A stretch of 64,000 nt of DNA from Siphonodentalium dalli (Eukaryota; Mollusca; Scaphopoda; Gadilida; Siphonodentaliidae), in NCBI GenBank assembly GCA_032622095.1, contig CP136064.1:143735954-143799953 (forward strand), in the 5' to 3' direction. Both the position numbers and the translations under genes were made by a program. The notes under the pieces were generated by a model. That model ran no database searches and was not told the origin of the DNA. It worked only from the letters and a program-made list of their open reading frames with translations. Positions within the stretch are counted from its first letter, which is position 1, and each line of letters starts with the position of its first letter. Shown here piece by piece: positions 1 through 11,465 of the stretch.

Positions 1-205
1 CTATTTTTAGCAACATAATAATTTCAATTAAATTCATATCTGGGGAAAACCCGAAGGTCAAAGAAATGCGGCAGGTTAAAAACTAAATCACGCACTCCTG
101 AACAAATAGTTAATAAAAATGTTAAAAATTAATCGTGTTGACACTATTATTAGGCGACTGAAAGTACCAGAGTACTTCAAAATATACTATGTTTGCATAG
201 CACAA
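1..205. other. No gene seen
   Basis: AT-rich sequence with stops in all frames. A few words resemble the palindromic family at 22564-23147, but too little to call a copy. Confidence 0.4.
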
Positions 206-492
206 AATTTAAAGGTGCTCAATCTGATCAGACACTCCTAAATTACTATATCTTTGGCTTCGGGGGTAAAAAATATGATTCGAGTCGAGGAACCCACCCA
301 TCAAAGCTCAGAGTGATTAGATATCGATGTTTGAAGTTTGCTGTTTCTATTGTTTGTGGACCAGAACTTGTCCAGAACCACGTGCTCAAATGGACAAATT
401 GCGGTTGTCAGATTGATAACTCGAAAATCAAGTGGTTACTATTAACAATAACCACTTGATTTTAGAGTTATCCTTCTGACAACTGCAATTTG
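206..492. repeat. Truncated copy of the 584-bp palindromic element
   Basis: Words here (CTCAATCTGATCAGACACTC, CTTTGGCTTCGGGGGTAAAA, GATTCGAGTCGAGGAACCCA) match the left arm of the palindrome at 22564-23147. The hairpin centre, where AATCAAGTGGTTA meets TAACCACTTGATT, is also shared. The copy stops near 492, where a piggyBac-like fragment begins, so its right arm is lost. It is non-coding; the 88-residue frame through it follows repeat sequence and begins at a TTG. Confidence 0.65.
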
Positions 493-644
493 TAATATAT
501 AAGAGAATGCATTGGCCTAACAATAATTAATTTGATCTTTTAAACCAGTGCATTCTCTTATATATGGGAGACTCGCATATATAAGAGAATGCACTGGCAC
601 AGGATATTTAATGCTTCACCAGCTCAACTCCCATCATGAAAGGG
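493..644. mobile_element. piggyBac-like MITE fragment, right end
   Basis: Contains mirrored modules (CAGTGCATTCTCTTATATAT and its reverse complement) also seen at 13391, 16445, 21391, 21660, 21845, 23405 and 23560. It ends CATGAAAGGG followed by TTAA at 645-648. CCC...GGG termini next to TTAA are the piggyBac hallmark. The left terminus is missing. No transposase frame is present. The closest relatives in the window are 16395-16642 and 21804-22047. Confidence 0.65.
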
Positions 645-648
645 TTAA

Positions 649-1760
649 TGATATCTTGATAACTCACAAATCCCAATAAATTATTCTCTTTAGCCACCAG
701 CTGACGATGCGTCTCTTGGTTATATCTCTTACTAGCAGGGTTACCCGGCGTTGCCCAGGTTAAGGTATGCTGTGGATATTTGTTGCTTAAAGTGTTATAC
801 GTTTTCTCATAAATTGTATATTCAAATAGCATCACAAAACATGATTATTACAGTCATGGAATATAAGTTGTGGCTCACCTTGTCAATTGTCATTCTGTTT
901 ATCGCAATTAATCCGTTCCACCAATAATGATGTATTTATTTATTTACAACTGCGTATACATTAGACGTTATAATATGATACATGAACATCATAAACACAT
1001 TAGTTCGACAAAAGATGATAATTGGGTTTTACATATTGAGATGTATCAATCAATCTAGTGGGTTGGACTAAGATCTCGAGGACACATGGCTATCATATCT
1101 CCATGAAGATACAGATGTTTCAAAGAAATTTCCAGGTGCTCCTCTGTTCATGGTGCTATATATTGGCTAAATATTCTTAGTTTAAACGAAATGTTGCTGC
1201 GCACATATAGCAGCTACATGTGCACAGAGCGCGATTTTGAGTTGTTTATGTCAATCGATGAGTCTGTTCTAAAACCCTTGTCAGATGTCAGTATTGGTAG
1301 GATCCTGAAAAGTCTTGTGCTACTAACTGCATTTTCTTGTATATCAGAAGAAACTATATTTGACTGCACAATGTGACCACTATTTTTGAACAGGCGTTCC
1401 ATTTTTTTTTATCTCTTGACAAATTGTAACTTTTTGTGGAAACTGTATTGAATGGAACAGACTAAATTTTGTTATTATATATATGCAATCCTCTGACGGT
1501 TCGAGGTCTCTCAGTTTGCACGAATATATGTATCTCTTCAATAGAAAGATAAATATACGTTTAATGCTTCTTCTAGTTATCTCTTTTTGCTAGCTCATTG
1601 TGTGAATGACTTGATTGCCATTCCCATATAAATATTAATGTTAAGAAGATATAATTGTTCAAGTAACTTATGTGGGTCACCATATGTCGGGATTGTGAAA
1701 TGTGAACGCCCAACTACTTAACATGATATGGAGATGGCCTGGTGACTGTATATAACTTAT
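649..1760. other. No gene recognised
   Basis: Short frames occur on both strands, including a 61-codon ATG frame at 1191-1376 that resembles nothing I know. No clear repeat structure was noticed. Confidence 0.35.
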
Positions 1761-3540
1761 ATGTGGATATCCGTGAATAGCAATCTTATCAATCATAGTG
1801 CATATCCGCTCGCCATCCGTGACGCAAACGACACCAAATGTGATTTAATTCATGGTATATCATTAGAGAAAAACGTGTATGAATTTGGTGGAATTTTGTT
1901 TATTAAATCAATTGTTGATACAACGCTGACTCGAACAACGCCATATTGCGAAGGTGATTATGTATTCGTTTGGCGGAAATCAGCCACAAAACTATTTGAC
2001 CATATTTGTTTAATTTCCCCTCCCACCAACAGAGTCATTTTAGAAAATTTTAACCCGCACCATTATCTTCCTTGTAAAAAGTTACCCCTCTTAGAACGCC
2101 TTGGTGCCATCTCGATTGTACCGCGTGAAGTTATATATAGAACGCACACAGACAGACAAAAAGACACGCACGATTTTTTCTTCTTGTATCATTTGAGAAG
2201 AACGTGTCTGAATTTGATGGTAATTGGTACTAAAAATAGTTTGTATCAGTTTTGGTGACCCTCCCGTCCCTACTTCGGACTCAAGCTGCACACACTAAGA
2301 CTCTAATAAAAAAATATTAGAGATGCATATATATGAAATTTGTGAAAATTGGCGAGTATACAAATTCGTATCAAATTTAAGGTCCCCATATCTCTCACCC
2401 ATAGGGCACCAATTTGGTGTATCTAAACCACACGATATGATTCCTCGTATCACGGAGAAGAATTTGTATCAATCTGGTGGAAATCGGCACTAAACATATA
2501 GATATAATTTTTTGTGTCCCTCTCATCTCTATACACCACTGACTCGAATGGCCCCACTTGTGACATCCTTAAACCACACGATTACACTCCTGATATCATG
2601 GAGATGATTGTTTATAAGTTTGGTGATAATCGGCGACTAAATAAATTTTTTTTATCAAATTTGGTGCCAATCCCTCCCCTCTCCATCTCTCACCCAAACA
2701 GCACCGCTATGGCGTCTTTAAATCACGATTAGATTCCTCGTATCATGGATAACAACGTGTATAAATTTGGTGGAAATTGGCGTTAAAAAAATTGTGCATC
2801 AATTTTGGTGCCCCTGTCCCTTTCAATGCAACCCTGACTCGAATGAGGCCACATTTGACAGATAAAAGCCACACCATTAGACTCCTCATACCATGGGGAT
2901 GATTTTGTATAAGTGTGGTGGCAATCGGCGACTTATTATCAAATTTAGTGCCCACCCCCTCCCAATGTCTCATCCAAAAACAACAATTTGGCGTTGTTAA
3001 ATCGCACAATTAGATTCCTTGTATCATGAAGATGAATATATATCAATTTGGTGGAAATCGGCGCTAAAATTAGTTTTATCAATTTTGGTGCCCCTCTCCC
3101 CTTCCGTTCATCCCCGACTCAAACGACGCCACTTTTGACATATTTAAACCACACCGTTGGATTCTTCATATCATGGGGCTGATTATATGTTAGTTTCGTT
3201 ACAATCGGCGACAGAAAAAAAATCTGCCCCTCCCCTTCCGGGCACCCCTAACGCGAACGGCGCGACATTTTCCATATTTAAACCACGCCATTAGATTCCT
3301 CATATTATGGGGATGATTATATATAAGTTTGGTGGCAATCGGCGACATTTTTTTTTCTGCCCCTCCCCCTTTTCTGCCCCTGACAACAACGGCGTCACTC
3401 TAGAAAATTCTAACCCCGACCATTATCTTTCTCGTAAAAACCTACTCCTAGTAGACCCCTTTGGCATCATCTAGATGGTCCCCTGTGAATTTCTATAGAA
3501 CACAGACAGACAGACAGACAGATAGACATTCGCAAATATA
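1761..3540. repeat. Degenerate tandem repeat, unit about 145 bp
   Basis: A block recurs with phase near 145 bp. It contains TTTGGTGGAAATCGGCG-like words (near 2470, 2615, 2760, 2915, 3040, 3195, 3330), then GGTGCCCCTC, then a CACCCCTGACTCGAACG-like word, then AAACCACACGATTAGATTCC and TCATGGGGATGAT. Copies differ by many substitutions and small indels, so the array is old. Runs of ACAGACAGACAG end related segments at about 2149 and 3505, as in the repeat at 63076-64000. The 165-codon frame at 1761-2258 lies in this material and looks fortuitous. Confidence 0.7.
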
Positions 3541-3704
3541 GATATAGATTGTGTGAACATGTGCTATATAGGGAATACACCCATAGTCGCCGAGTGTACC
3601 CAAATTTTCACCACAAGTGGCAATGTGGTTTTAATCACAAGCCTTTTGGCGAGTGGTTAAAACCACAATATCATGAATTTTTTTTACACTCGGTTACTAT
3701 GTAA
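3541..3704. other. Short spacer with an 11-bp inverted repeat
   Basis: TGTGGTTTTAA (3624-3634) and TTAAAACCACA (3657-3667) are perfect reverse complements around a 22-bp loop, just before the 25-bp satellite. Function unknown. Confidence 0.5.
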
Positions 3705-4279
3705 CCACGTTCAACTTACCGCCTTTTCACCACGTTCAACTTACCGCCTTTTCACCACGTTCAACTTACCGCCTTTTCACCACGTTCAACTTACCGCCTT
3801 TTCACCACGTTCAACTTACCGCCTTTTCACCACGTTCAACTTACCGCCTTTTCACCACGTTCAACTTACCGCCTTTTCACCACGTTCAACTTACCGCCTT
3901 TTCACTACGTTCAACTTACCGCCTTTTCACTACGTTCAACTTACCGCCTTTTCACTACGTTCAACTTACCGCCTTTTCACTACGTTCAACTTACCGCCTT
4001 TTCACTACGTTCAACTTACCGCCTTTTCACTACGTTCAACTTACCGCCTTTTCACTACGTTCAACTTACCGCCTTTTCACTACGTTCAACTTACCGCCTT
4101 TTCACTACGTTCAACTTACCGCCTTTTCACTACGTTCAACTTACCGCCTTTTCACTACGTTCAACTTACCGCCTTTTCACTACGTTCAACTTACCGCCTT
4201 TTCACTACGTTCAACTTACCGCCTTTTCACTACGTTCAACTTACCGCCTTTTCACTACGTTCAACTTACCGCCTTTTCA
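3705..4279. repeat. 25-bp satellite, exactly 23 units
   Basis: The unit is a CCACG or CTACG start followed by TTCAACTTACCGCCTTTTCA. The 575 bp divide into 23 units with no indel seen. The first eight units (3705-3904) carry CC at positions 1-2; the remaining fifteen (3905-4279) carry CT. Otherwise the copies look identical, which indicates recent homogenisation or expansion. Because 25 is not a multiple of 3 and no phase has a stop, the array yields a 206-codon frame with a 25-residue period; I do not believe it is a gene. It abuts the left end of inverted repeat IR1 at 4292. Confidence 0.95.
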
Positions 4280-4443
4280 CTACGATATTATAACCAATGG
4301 CATAACTTTCGTTTGAGCCTTGATCGAATACATACAAAGCTCTAGGTTACCAATCCCTCATTCGAGCAACAACTCTTACAACAAGGACTTTGATTCTGGT
4401 CATGCTGCAGCGGATACCACCCTTGTCTAATTTTGGGAGCATA

Positions 4444-4553
4444 CGGTAATGCTCTAAATAATCTACTCCTTAACCACATCAGAATTATGGGTAACTTTTA
4501 AGGATTTAGTCGGAAATATGTCTTGTTGCCATTCATCGGAAAGCTCTCACTGA
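4444..4553 (+). mobile_element. pogo-like MITE, half copy shared by both IR1 arms
   Basis: Starts after TA with CGGTAATGCTCTAAATAATC and runs through GAATTATGGGTAACTTTTAA and TTGCCATTCATCGGAAAGCT, the left half of the palindromic MITE family. The same half copy sits at 11190-11295 in the other arm, so it was present before the arms duplicated. Confidence 0.75.
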
Positions 4554-6298
4554 GAGTCCAAAATTTCTTTGATTACAAAGATTCATTTTCCCCACCCTCC
4601 CTCCCCACTATTCTGTTAGCAGCTTGAGATTTATGTTCCATCTCACACATTATAGCTGTTCATTATAATTAATAAAATCTGTTATTGATGCTAGATAGGT
4701 TTATTGATCATATTACATACAGTTGGAGAGGCAACTAGTTATTACCCTCCGCTTTCTAGACAATATATTTTGTTCGCGTTGATTATTGGTTGTTTACGTT
4801 TTGAATCTGAACTATAGTGTTTGTTGTCAATGGACAAGCTTATCCTTTTGAGTGCCCATCTTTTCCTTGTGTATAGCCATACTTAAGATTCTGCAAAAAG
4901 CATATATGATATAACACTTTTTAATATGGTTAAACTAGGAGTAAAGTATAAATGCTCTTTACATATGACTAAACTATGGAGTTCTACATATGCTTGGGTC
5001 AACAATGGGATTATGTAGATATGACTTAATATTATATGTTAATTGACAAATCACTCTTTACATGTCGCCAAATTATTGAGTTCTACATATACGCTCGTCT
5101 ACAGTAGGTTTATGTATATATTATGATGTATTTATGTATGTATATTATGTGTCATTAATTTACAAATCACATATAAACGGTCTTTACTGCAATATCAAGC
5201 GATTCAGACCATTTTCAGGCATTACGCAGGATTTATACCTATTTTCTAACTGGCACACAGGTTTTATATGCACGATTTAATGCTGGGTCATTCGGTGTTC
5301 AACATCTGGTATGCAGTTTCTACAGCCCAAAATTTTTGACTATTTCACAGCCCAAATAACCATTTCACTATGGTGAACCATTCACTACAGCGAACCAGTC
5401 ACTACGGCAAGCCAGTCACCACGGGGAACCAGTTACTACAGTGACAATACGTGATAAGTCGTGTGTCAGTAATAATACTGTGATACACTCATGTACATAC
5501 TAAGATTGTTTCATACAATGTCTATCCTTGCTCATCATTTTCATAGCATTAAATCTGTTATACAGAGGAAATAAAGCACTAATGCTGCGTTTATTGTTGG
5601 GAGTTTAAATTATTGCATTAGTAAATCGATTCACAGTGTAACGCCAAATAGACAAGAGAGACAAGAGAGACAAGTTACTCACAATGCCAACAAACATAAG
5701 TATGATCAAAGTTTGTAATATGTCAGACACCATTCACATATGGTTATTTGTAACTCTTAGGCTTTAGACTGCTAGTTTTGGAAGATATCCAATCATATTC
5801 ATTGTTTATTCTCATTTGGACAGAGGTGCAAAAATGTAAATTATGTTCACAATACACATACACCTTTGTTTACAAACAATGAATTTTATATTATAAATTG
5901 TTATATTTTATATATTTATAAATATAGCCTTCACAGTTCAAATATATCAACTCATAATCAGTCGTGCAATAACTGGTGAGGAAATTTATTACAAAACAAT
6001 ATTGATATGACTAATATAGGGAATGGAATGACACATTGGAGATTTCCCCTCAACTCATATCAAGCTTGTTAATCAGTCCCAATTTTCGTATTTCAGTTTT
6101 ATTTAGATCTAAGTTCATTGTGTTATGACATATCAATCGTTAATGGGTCAAGAATATATAAATGCTCTTCATTATGGTTCAACTATTGAGTTTTCACACA
6201 CTGTAGTTTTCGTTGGCTATATATATAGTATTCTTCGTGATCTTTGGGTCATTATATACACCTAGCCAATGTGCGCAGAGAAGTCTGCACATTGTTTC

Positions 6299-6381
6299 TG
6301 CTTCAGTCTGCCTGCTTTATATGGACCTGTGTTTGTTTCTGCTTCAGTCTGCCTGCTTTATATGGACCTGTGTTTCTTAAT
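6299..6381 (+). repeat. 41-bp direct duplication
   Basis: The segment containing CTTCAGTCTGCCTGCTTTAT and ATGGACCTGTGTTT occurs twice, at 6301 and 6342. The right IR1 arm (around 9430-9470) has one copy, so the duplication came after the arms formed. Confidence 0.8.
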
Positions 6382-6830
6382 GCAATTTCATTGCCTATAT
6401 CTTATGATGTATCAGGGCTCTTTTATTGACAAATCATATATATATATAAACGCTCTTTACCCTATATGGTTAAACTATTAATTTCTGCATACACTCTTGG
6501 TCTACTGTGGGTTTATGATATATTAATATGCCATTAATCGACATTAAGTCACGCATAAACACTCTTTACATAGGGCTCAGCTATTGATTTCTACAGACGC
6601 TTGGGTCTACAGTGGTCTATGTAGATGCGACGTATATATTATAGGTCGTTAATTGAAAAATCATGTATATATGCTCTGCCATATCAAGCTATTAGCGATG
6701 ATGGTCAATCACTTTTTTTATATCCTCCCCATACAATATTCGTTAATGACAGCAATAGTGGTTTCTTTTGAAGGATTATCAAGCGCCATTTCTGCCCATG
6801 TCCCCTCCCTTGTTGGTGTTATGACGTATA

Positions 6831-7034
6831 CAGTAATGCCTTAATTAATTGACTCCTTTAACCACAGCAGAATTATGGGTAACTTTTCAGGATTTAGTCG
6901 GAAATATGGCTTGTTGCCATTCATCGGAAAGCTCTCGGGAGCTGAATGGCAACAAGCCACATTTCCGACTAAATCCTGAAAAGTTACCCATAATTCTACT
7001 TTGGTTAAGAGGTCGATTACTTAGGGAATTACTG
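6831..7034. mobile_element. pogo-like palindromic MITE, 204 bp
   Basis: Begins CAGTAATGCCTTAATTAATT and ends GGGAATTACTG, flanked by TA at 6829-6830 and 7035-7036. The halves are near reverse complements meeting at about 6938. The right IR1 arm lacks it: there the reverse complement reads GTATATTTATCG straight through. That is an empty site with one TA. TA duplication and CAGT termini suit Tc1/mariner/pogo-type non-autonomous elements; the assignment to pogo is an inference. Confidence 0.88.
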
Positions 7035-7410
7035 TATATCTATCATTAATTAGCGATTCACAAATAAATGCTCTTTACTGTATGGCTCAACTATATGGGA
7101 AAATTTATATCATGTTTTCTGCTAAAAGTAAAATATAAATGACGATACACGTCAGTTGTTGGAATTGTTGTATGTATACCTAATAATTATTTTAAAGATA
7201 TTTGAAAATGTTATGTTTCTTATGCACCCAATAAAAAATAATCTTTTTCAGTGCTATTTAGTCTACAACCGGGAAATTTAAATAGTGCCATTTCGCAAAA
7301 TGTCACGATGCGTAATGACCCATTTTAGAGAGACATATTAGATAACGTGAATATATACTATTTTTAAACTAAATTATTCGTTTGGACACATAATCAGAAA
7401 TTGCACCTGA

Positions 7411-8478
7411 AATTATTTTATTTTCAGTATTGTATGAGTCCGATCATGTTTTTTACCATATTTTCAGTGTTGTATTAATAGTCAGTCCATGTTTTATTAT
7501 TTTTTTACCTTATTTTCAGTGTTGTATTAGTCAGTCCATGTTTTAATATTTTTTTACCTTATTTTCAGTGTTGTATTAAACAGTACATGTTTATATGTTT
7601 TTACCTTATTTTCAGTGTTGTATTAATAGTCAGTCCATGTTTTAATATTTGTTTACCTTATTTTCAGTGTTGTATTAGTCAGTCCATGTTTTAATATTTT
7701 TTTACCTTATTTTCAGTGTTGTATTAAACAGTACATGTTTATATTTTTTTACCTTATTTTCAGTGTCGTATTAATCAGTCCATGTTTTAGTATTTTTTTT
7801 ACCTTATTTTCAGTGTTGTATTAGTCAGTCCATGTTTATATATAGTTTTTACCTTATTTTCCGACTTTCAGTGTTGTATTAGTCAGTCCATGTTTTAATA
7901 TTTTTTTACCTTAATTTCAGTGTTGTATTAGTCAGTCCATGTTTATATATAGTTTTTACCTTATTTTCAGTGTTGTATTAGTCAGTCCATGTTTTAGTAT
8001 TTTTTTAACCTTATTTTCAGTGTTGTATTAGTCGGTCCATGTTTATATATATTTTTACCTTATTTTCAGTGTTGTATTAGTCAGTCCATGTTTTAGTATT
8101 TTTTTAACCTTATTTTCAGTGTTGTATTAGTCGGTCCATATTTATATTTTTTTTAACCTTATTTTCAGTGTTGTATTAGTCATTCCATGTTTTAGTATTT
8201 TTTTTACCTTATTTTCAGTGTTGTATTAGTCAGTCCATGTTTAAATTTTTCTTGTAGCTTATTTTCAGTGTTAAACGAGTTCGACCATGTTTTAATATTT
8301 TGTTTTACCTTATTTTCAGTGTATTATGAGTCTGACCATGTTTAAAAAAAATGTTATACCTTATTTTCAGTGTTGTAGGAGTCCGACCATGTTTTAATAA
8401 TTTTTTTACCTTATTTTCAGTGTAAAATGTATATTTTAGAATATATTATTTGGTCCATTCAATAATTTTTGAAAAATG
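7411..8478. repeat. Central array of IR1, about 20 units of 45-60 bp
   Basis: Units contain TTATTTTCAGTGTTGTATTA followed by GTCAGTCCATGTTTTA and a T-rich run ending TTTTTACC. Three variants (AATAGTCAGTCC, AGTCAGTCC, AAACAGTACATG) appear in the same order twice between about 7467 and 7745, a ~147-bp higher-order unit. Between about 7800 and 8160, units with TTTATATAT alternate with units with TTTTAGTATT. The edge units (7420-7460, 8250-8420) are more diverged, with GAGTCCGACCATG-like words. No protein frame. Confidence 0.85.
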
Positions 8479-8670
8479 TAAAGGTGCCATGTGTGATTAT
8501 GTGTCAAACAAATAATTCAGTTTAAAAATACCATCTATATTTGAGTTAATCAAATATATGCCTTTCGAAAATGAGTCATTACGCATCATGTGGTTTTGCG
8601 AAAAGGCACTTTTTTAATTTCCTTATTGTAGACTAATAGCACTAATAAAGTATCTTTAAAATAAGTATTA

Positions 8671-8800
8671 TAGTAATGCTCTAATTAATCGACGTCTTAA
8701 CAGCAGAATTATGGGTAACTTTTCACATATTTCCGACTAAATCCTGAAAAGTTGCCCATAATTCTGCTGTTGTTAAGGCCGATTAATTAGAGCATTACTG
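8671..8800. mobile_element. pogo-like palindromic MITE, 130 bp
   Basis: Starts TAGTAATGCTCTAATTAATC and ends GATTAATTAGAGCATTACTG. TA flanks it at 8669-8670 and 8801-8802. The left arm has the empty site at about 7170-7195 (GTATACCTAATAATTATTTT, one TA). The right arm alone was hit, after the arms separated. The middle is shorter than in the 204-bp copy, having lost the CATTCATCGG part. Confidence 0.88.
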
Positions 8801-11189
8801 TAGGAATACATACAACAAATCCCAAAACTGATATGTATCATCATGTATGTTTTACTTTTAGCAGAAAACATATGATATAAATGTTCCCATAAAGTTGAGT
8901 CGTACAGTAAAGAGCTTGTATATGTGATTCACCAATTAACGATAAATATACATCATAACACAATAAGGGAAGGGGGTTATTTGGCAGAAATGGCACTTGA
9001 TAATCGATCAGAAGAAACCGCTAATCGATCAGAAGAAACCGCTATTGCTGTCATTTATGAATATTGTATGGGGAGGATCTCAAAAAGTTATTGACCATCA
9101 TCGCTAATAGCTTGATATGGCAGGAGAGAGCGTTTATACGTGATTATTAAACAACATAATATACGTCATAATATCAACATAAATCCACTGTAGACCCAAG
9201 CATATGCAGAAATAAATAGCTGAGCCCTATGTAAAGAGCATTTATACGGGACTTGTCAATTAATAGCATATTAATATATCATAAACCCACTGTAGACCAG
9301 AACGTGTGCAGAAATGAATAGTTTAGCCATATATAGTAAAAAGCATTTATATGATTTGTCAATAAAAGATCCCTGATACATCATCATAACATAGGCAATG
9401 AAACTGCATTAAGAAACATGGACATACAGGTCAATAAAAAGCAAGCAGACTGAAGCAGAATCAATGTGCATTCTTCTCGAGCACATTGGCTATGCGTATA
9501 TAATGACCCAAAGATCACGAAGAATACTACATATATAGCCAACGAAAACTACAGTGTGTGAAAACTCAATAGTTGAACCATAATGAAGAGCATTTATATA
9601 TTCTTGACCCATTAACAATTGATATGTCATAACACAATGAACTTAGATCTAAATAAAACTGAAATACGAAAATTGGGACTGATTAACAAGCTTGATCTGA
9701 GTTGAGGGGAAATCTCCAATGTGTCATTCCATTCGCTATATTAGTCATATCAATATTGTTTTGTAATAAATTTCCACACCAGTTATTGCACGACTGATAG
9801 TTGTGATATATCTGAACTTTGAAGGCTAATATTTTATATATTTAATTTATAATATAAAATTCATTGTTTGTAAACAACGGTGTATGTGTATTGTGAACAT
9901 AATTTACATTTTTGCACCTCTGTCCCAATGAGAATAAACAACGAATATGATTGGATATCTTCCGAAACTAGCGCCTACGAGTTACAAACCACCATGTGAA
10001 TGGTGTCTGACATATTACAAACTTTGATCATACGTTTACTTATGTTTGTTGGCATTGTGAGGAACTTTCTCTCTTGTCTATTTGGCGTTGCACACTGTGA
10101 ATCGATTTACTAATGCAATAATTTAAACTCCCAACAATAAACGCAGCATTGGTGCTTTATTTCCTCTGTATAACAGATTTAAGGCTATAAAAATGATGAG
10201 CAAGGATAGACATTATATGAAACAATATTAGTATGTACATGAGTGTATCACAGTATCATTACTGACAAACGACTTATCACGTATTGTCACTGTAGTAACT
10301 GGTTCCCCGTGGTGACTGGCTTGCCGTAGTGACTGGTTCGCTGTAGTGAATGGTTCACCATAGTGAAATGGTTATTTGGGCTGTGAAATAGTCAAAAATT
10401 TTGGGCTGTAGAAACTGCATACCAGATGTTGAATCCCGAATTACCCAGCATTAAATCGCGTGCATATAAAACCTGTGTGCCAGTTAGAAGATAGGTATAA
10501 ATCCTGCGTAATGCCTGAAAATGGTCTGAATAGCTTGATATTGCAGTAAAGACCGTTTATATGTGATTTGTCAATTAATGACACATAATATACATCATAA
10601 TATATACATAAACCTACTGTAGACAAGCGTATATGTAGAACTCAATAATTTAGTGACATGTAAAGAGTGATTTGTCAATTAACATATAATATTAAGTCAT
10701 ATCTACATAAACCCATTGTTGACCCAAGCACATGTAGAACTCAATAGTTTAGTCATATGTAAAGAGCATTTATACTTTACTCCTAGTTTAACCATATTAA
10801 AAATTGTTATATCATATATGCTTTTTGCAGAATCTTAAGTATGGCTATACACAAGGAAAAGATGGGCACTCAAAAGGATAAGCTTGTCCATTGACAACAA
10901 ACACTATAGTTCAGATTCAAAACGTAAACAACCAATAATCAACGCGAACAAAATTTATTGTCTAGAAGCCGTAGAAGGCGGAGGGTAATAACTAGTTGCC
11001 TCTCCAACTGTATGTAATATGATCAATAAACCTATCTAGCATCAATACCAGCTTGTATTAATTATAATGAACAGCAAAAATAAGTTATTAGTGTGAGATG
11101 GAACTTAAATCTCAAGCTGCTAACAGAATAGTGGGGAGGGAGGGTGGGGAAAATGAATCTTTGTAATCAAAGAAATTTTGGACTCTCAG

Positions 11190-11295
11190 TGAGAGCTTTC
11201 CGATGAATGGCAACAAGACATATTTCCGACTAAATCCTTAAAAGTTACCCATAATTCTGATGTGGTTAAGGAGTAGATTATTTAGAGCATTACCG
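11190..11295 (-). mobile_element. pogo-like MITE, half copy (partner of 4444-4553)
   Basis: Reads GAGAGCTTTCCGATGAATGG to GGTTAAGGAGTAGATTATTT and ends GCATTACCG before TA. It shares with the 4444 copy the unusual CGGTAATG terminus (other copies have CAGTAATG), which shows common descent with the arm. Confidence 0.75.
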
Positions 11296-11465
11296 TATGC
11301 TCCCAAAATTAGACAAGGGTGGTATCAGCTGCAGCATGACCAGAATCAAAGTCCTTGTTGTAAGAGTCATAATTATGACAAGCAGGCTTGCTCGAATGAG
11401 GGATTGGTAACCTAGAGCTTTGTATGTATTCGATCAAGGCTCAAACGAAAGTTATGCAATTGGTT

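Larger units (their letters stand above)
4292..7410 (+). repeat. Left arm of 7.2-kb inverted repeat IR1
   Basis: Reading inward from 4292 (AACCAATGGCATAACTTTCG), the arm matches the reverse complement of 11465 down to about 8479. Visible differences are frequent, so the arms are not recent copies. The arm carries degenerate subrepeats built around TGCTCTTTACATA and CTACAGTGG (4890-5190 and 6160-6660). No transposase or other protein frame is visible. Long arms with internal subrepeats and no coding capacity resemble fold-back elements. I see no target duplication flanking 4292 and 11465, so the class is an inference. Confidence 0.85.
8479..11465 (-). repeat. Right arm of inverted repeat IR1
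   Basis: Reverse complement of 4292-7410, ending ATTGCATAACTTTCG-type sequence at 11465. Differences from the left arm include the MITE at 8671-8800, absence of the MITE at 6831-7034, and a 19-bp tandem pair around 9006-9043 (AATCGATCAGAAGAAACCGC twice). Frames here (for example 10441-10626) show no resemblance to known proteins. The stretch 5340-5440, with its CACTACGG/CAGTCACTACG-like words, is kept at 10300-10390. Confidence 0.85.

Noticed and set aside
1761-2258. 165-codon frame
   Set aside because: It lies in the degenerate tandem repeat and its words recur there in other frames.
3673-4293. 206-codon frame with a 25-residue period
   Set aside because: It only reflects the 25-bp satellite, which has no stop in any phase of this strand.
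7411-8478. CRISPR-like array
   Set aside because: Repeats are degenerate, the intervals are themselves repeats, and the context is eukaryotic.
4292-11465. IR1 as a Polinton/Maverick or other large DNA transposon
   Set aside because: No polymerase, integrase, ATPase or capsid frame is visible in arms or centre.
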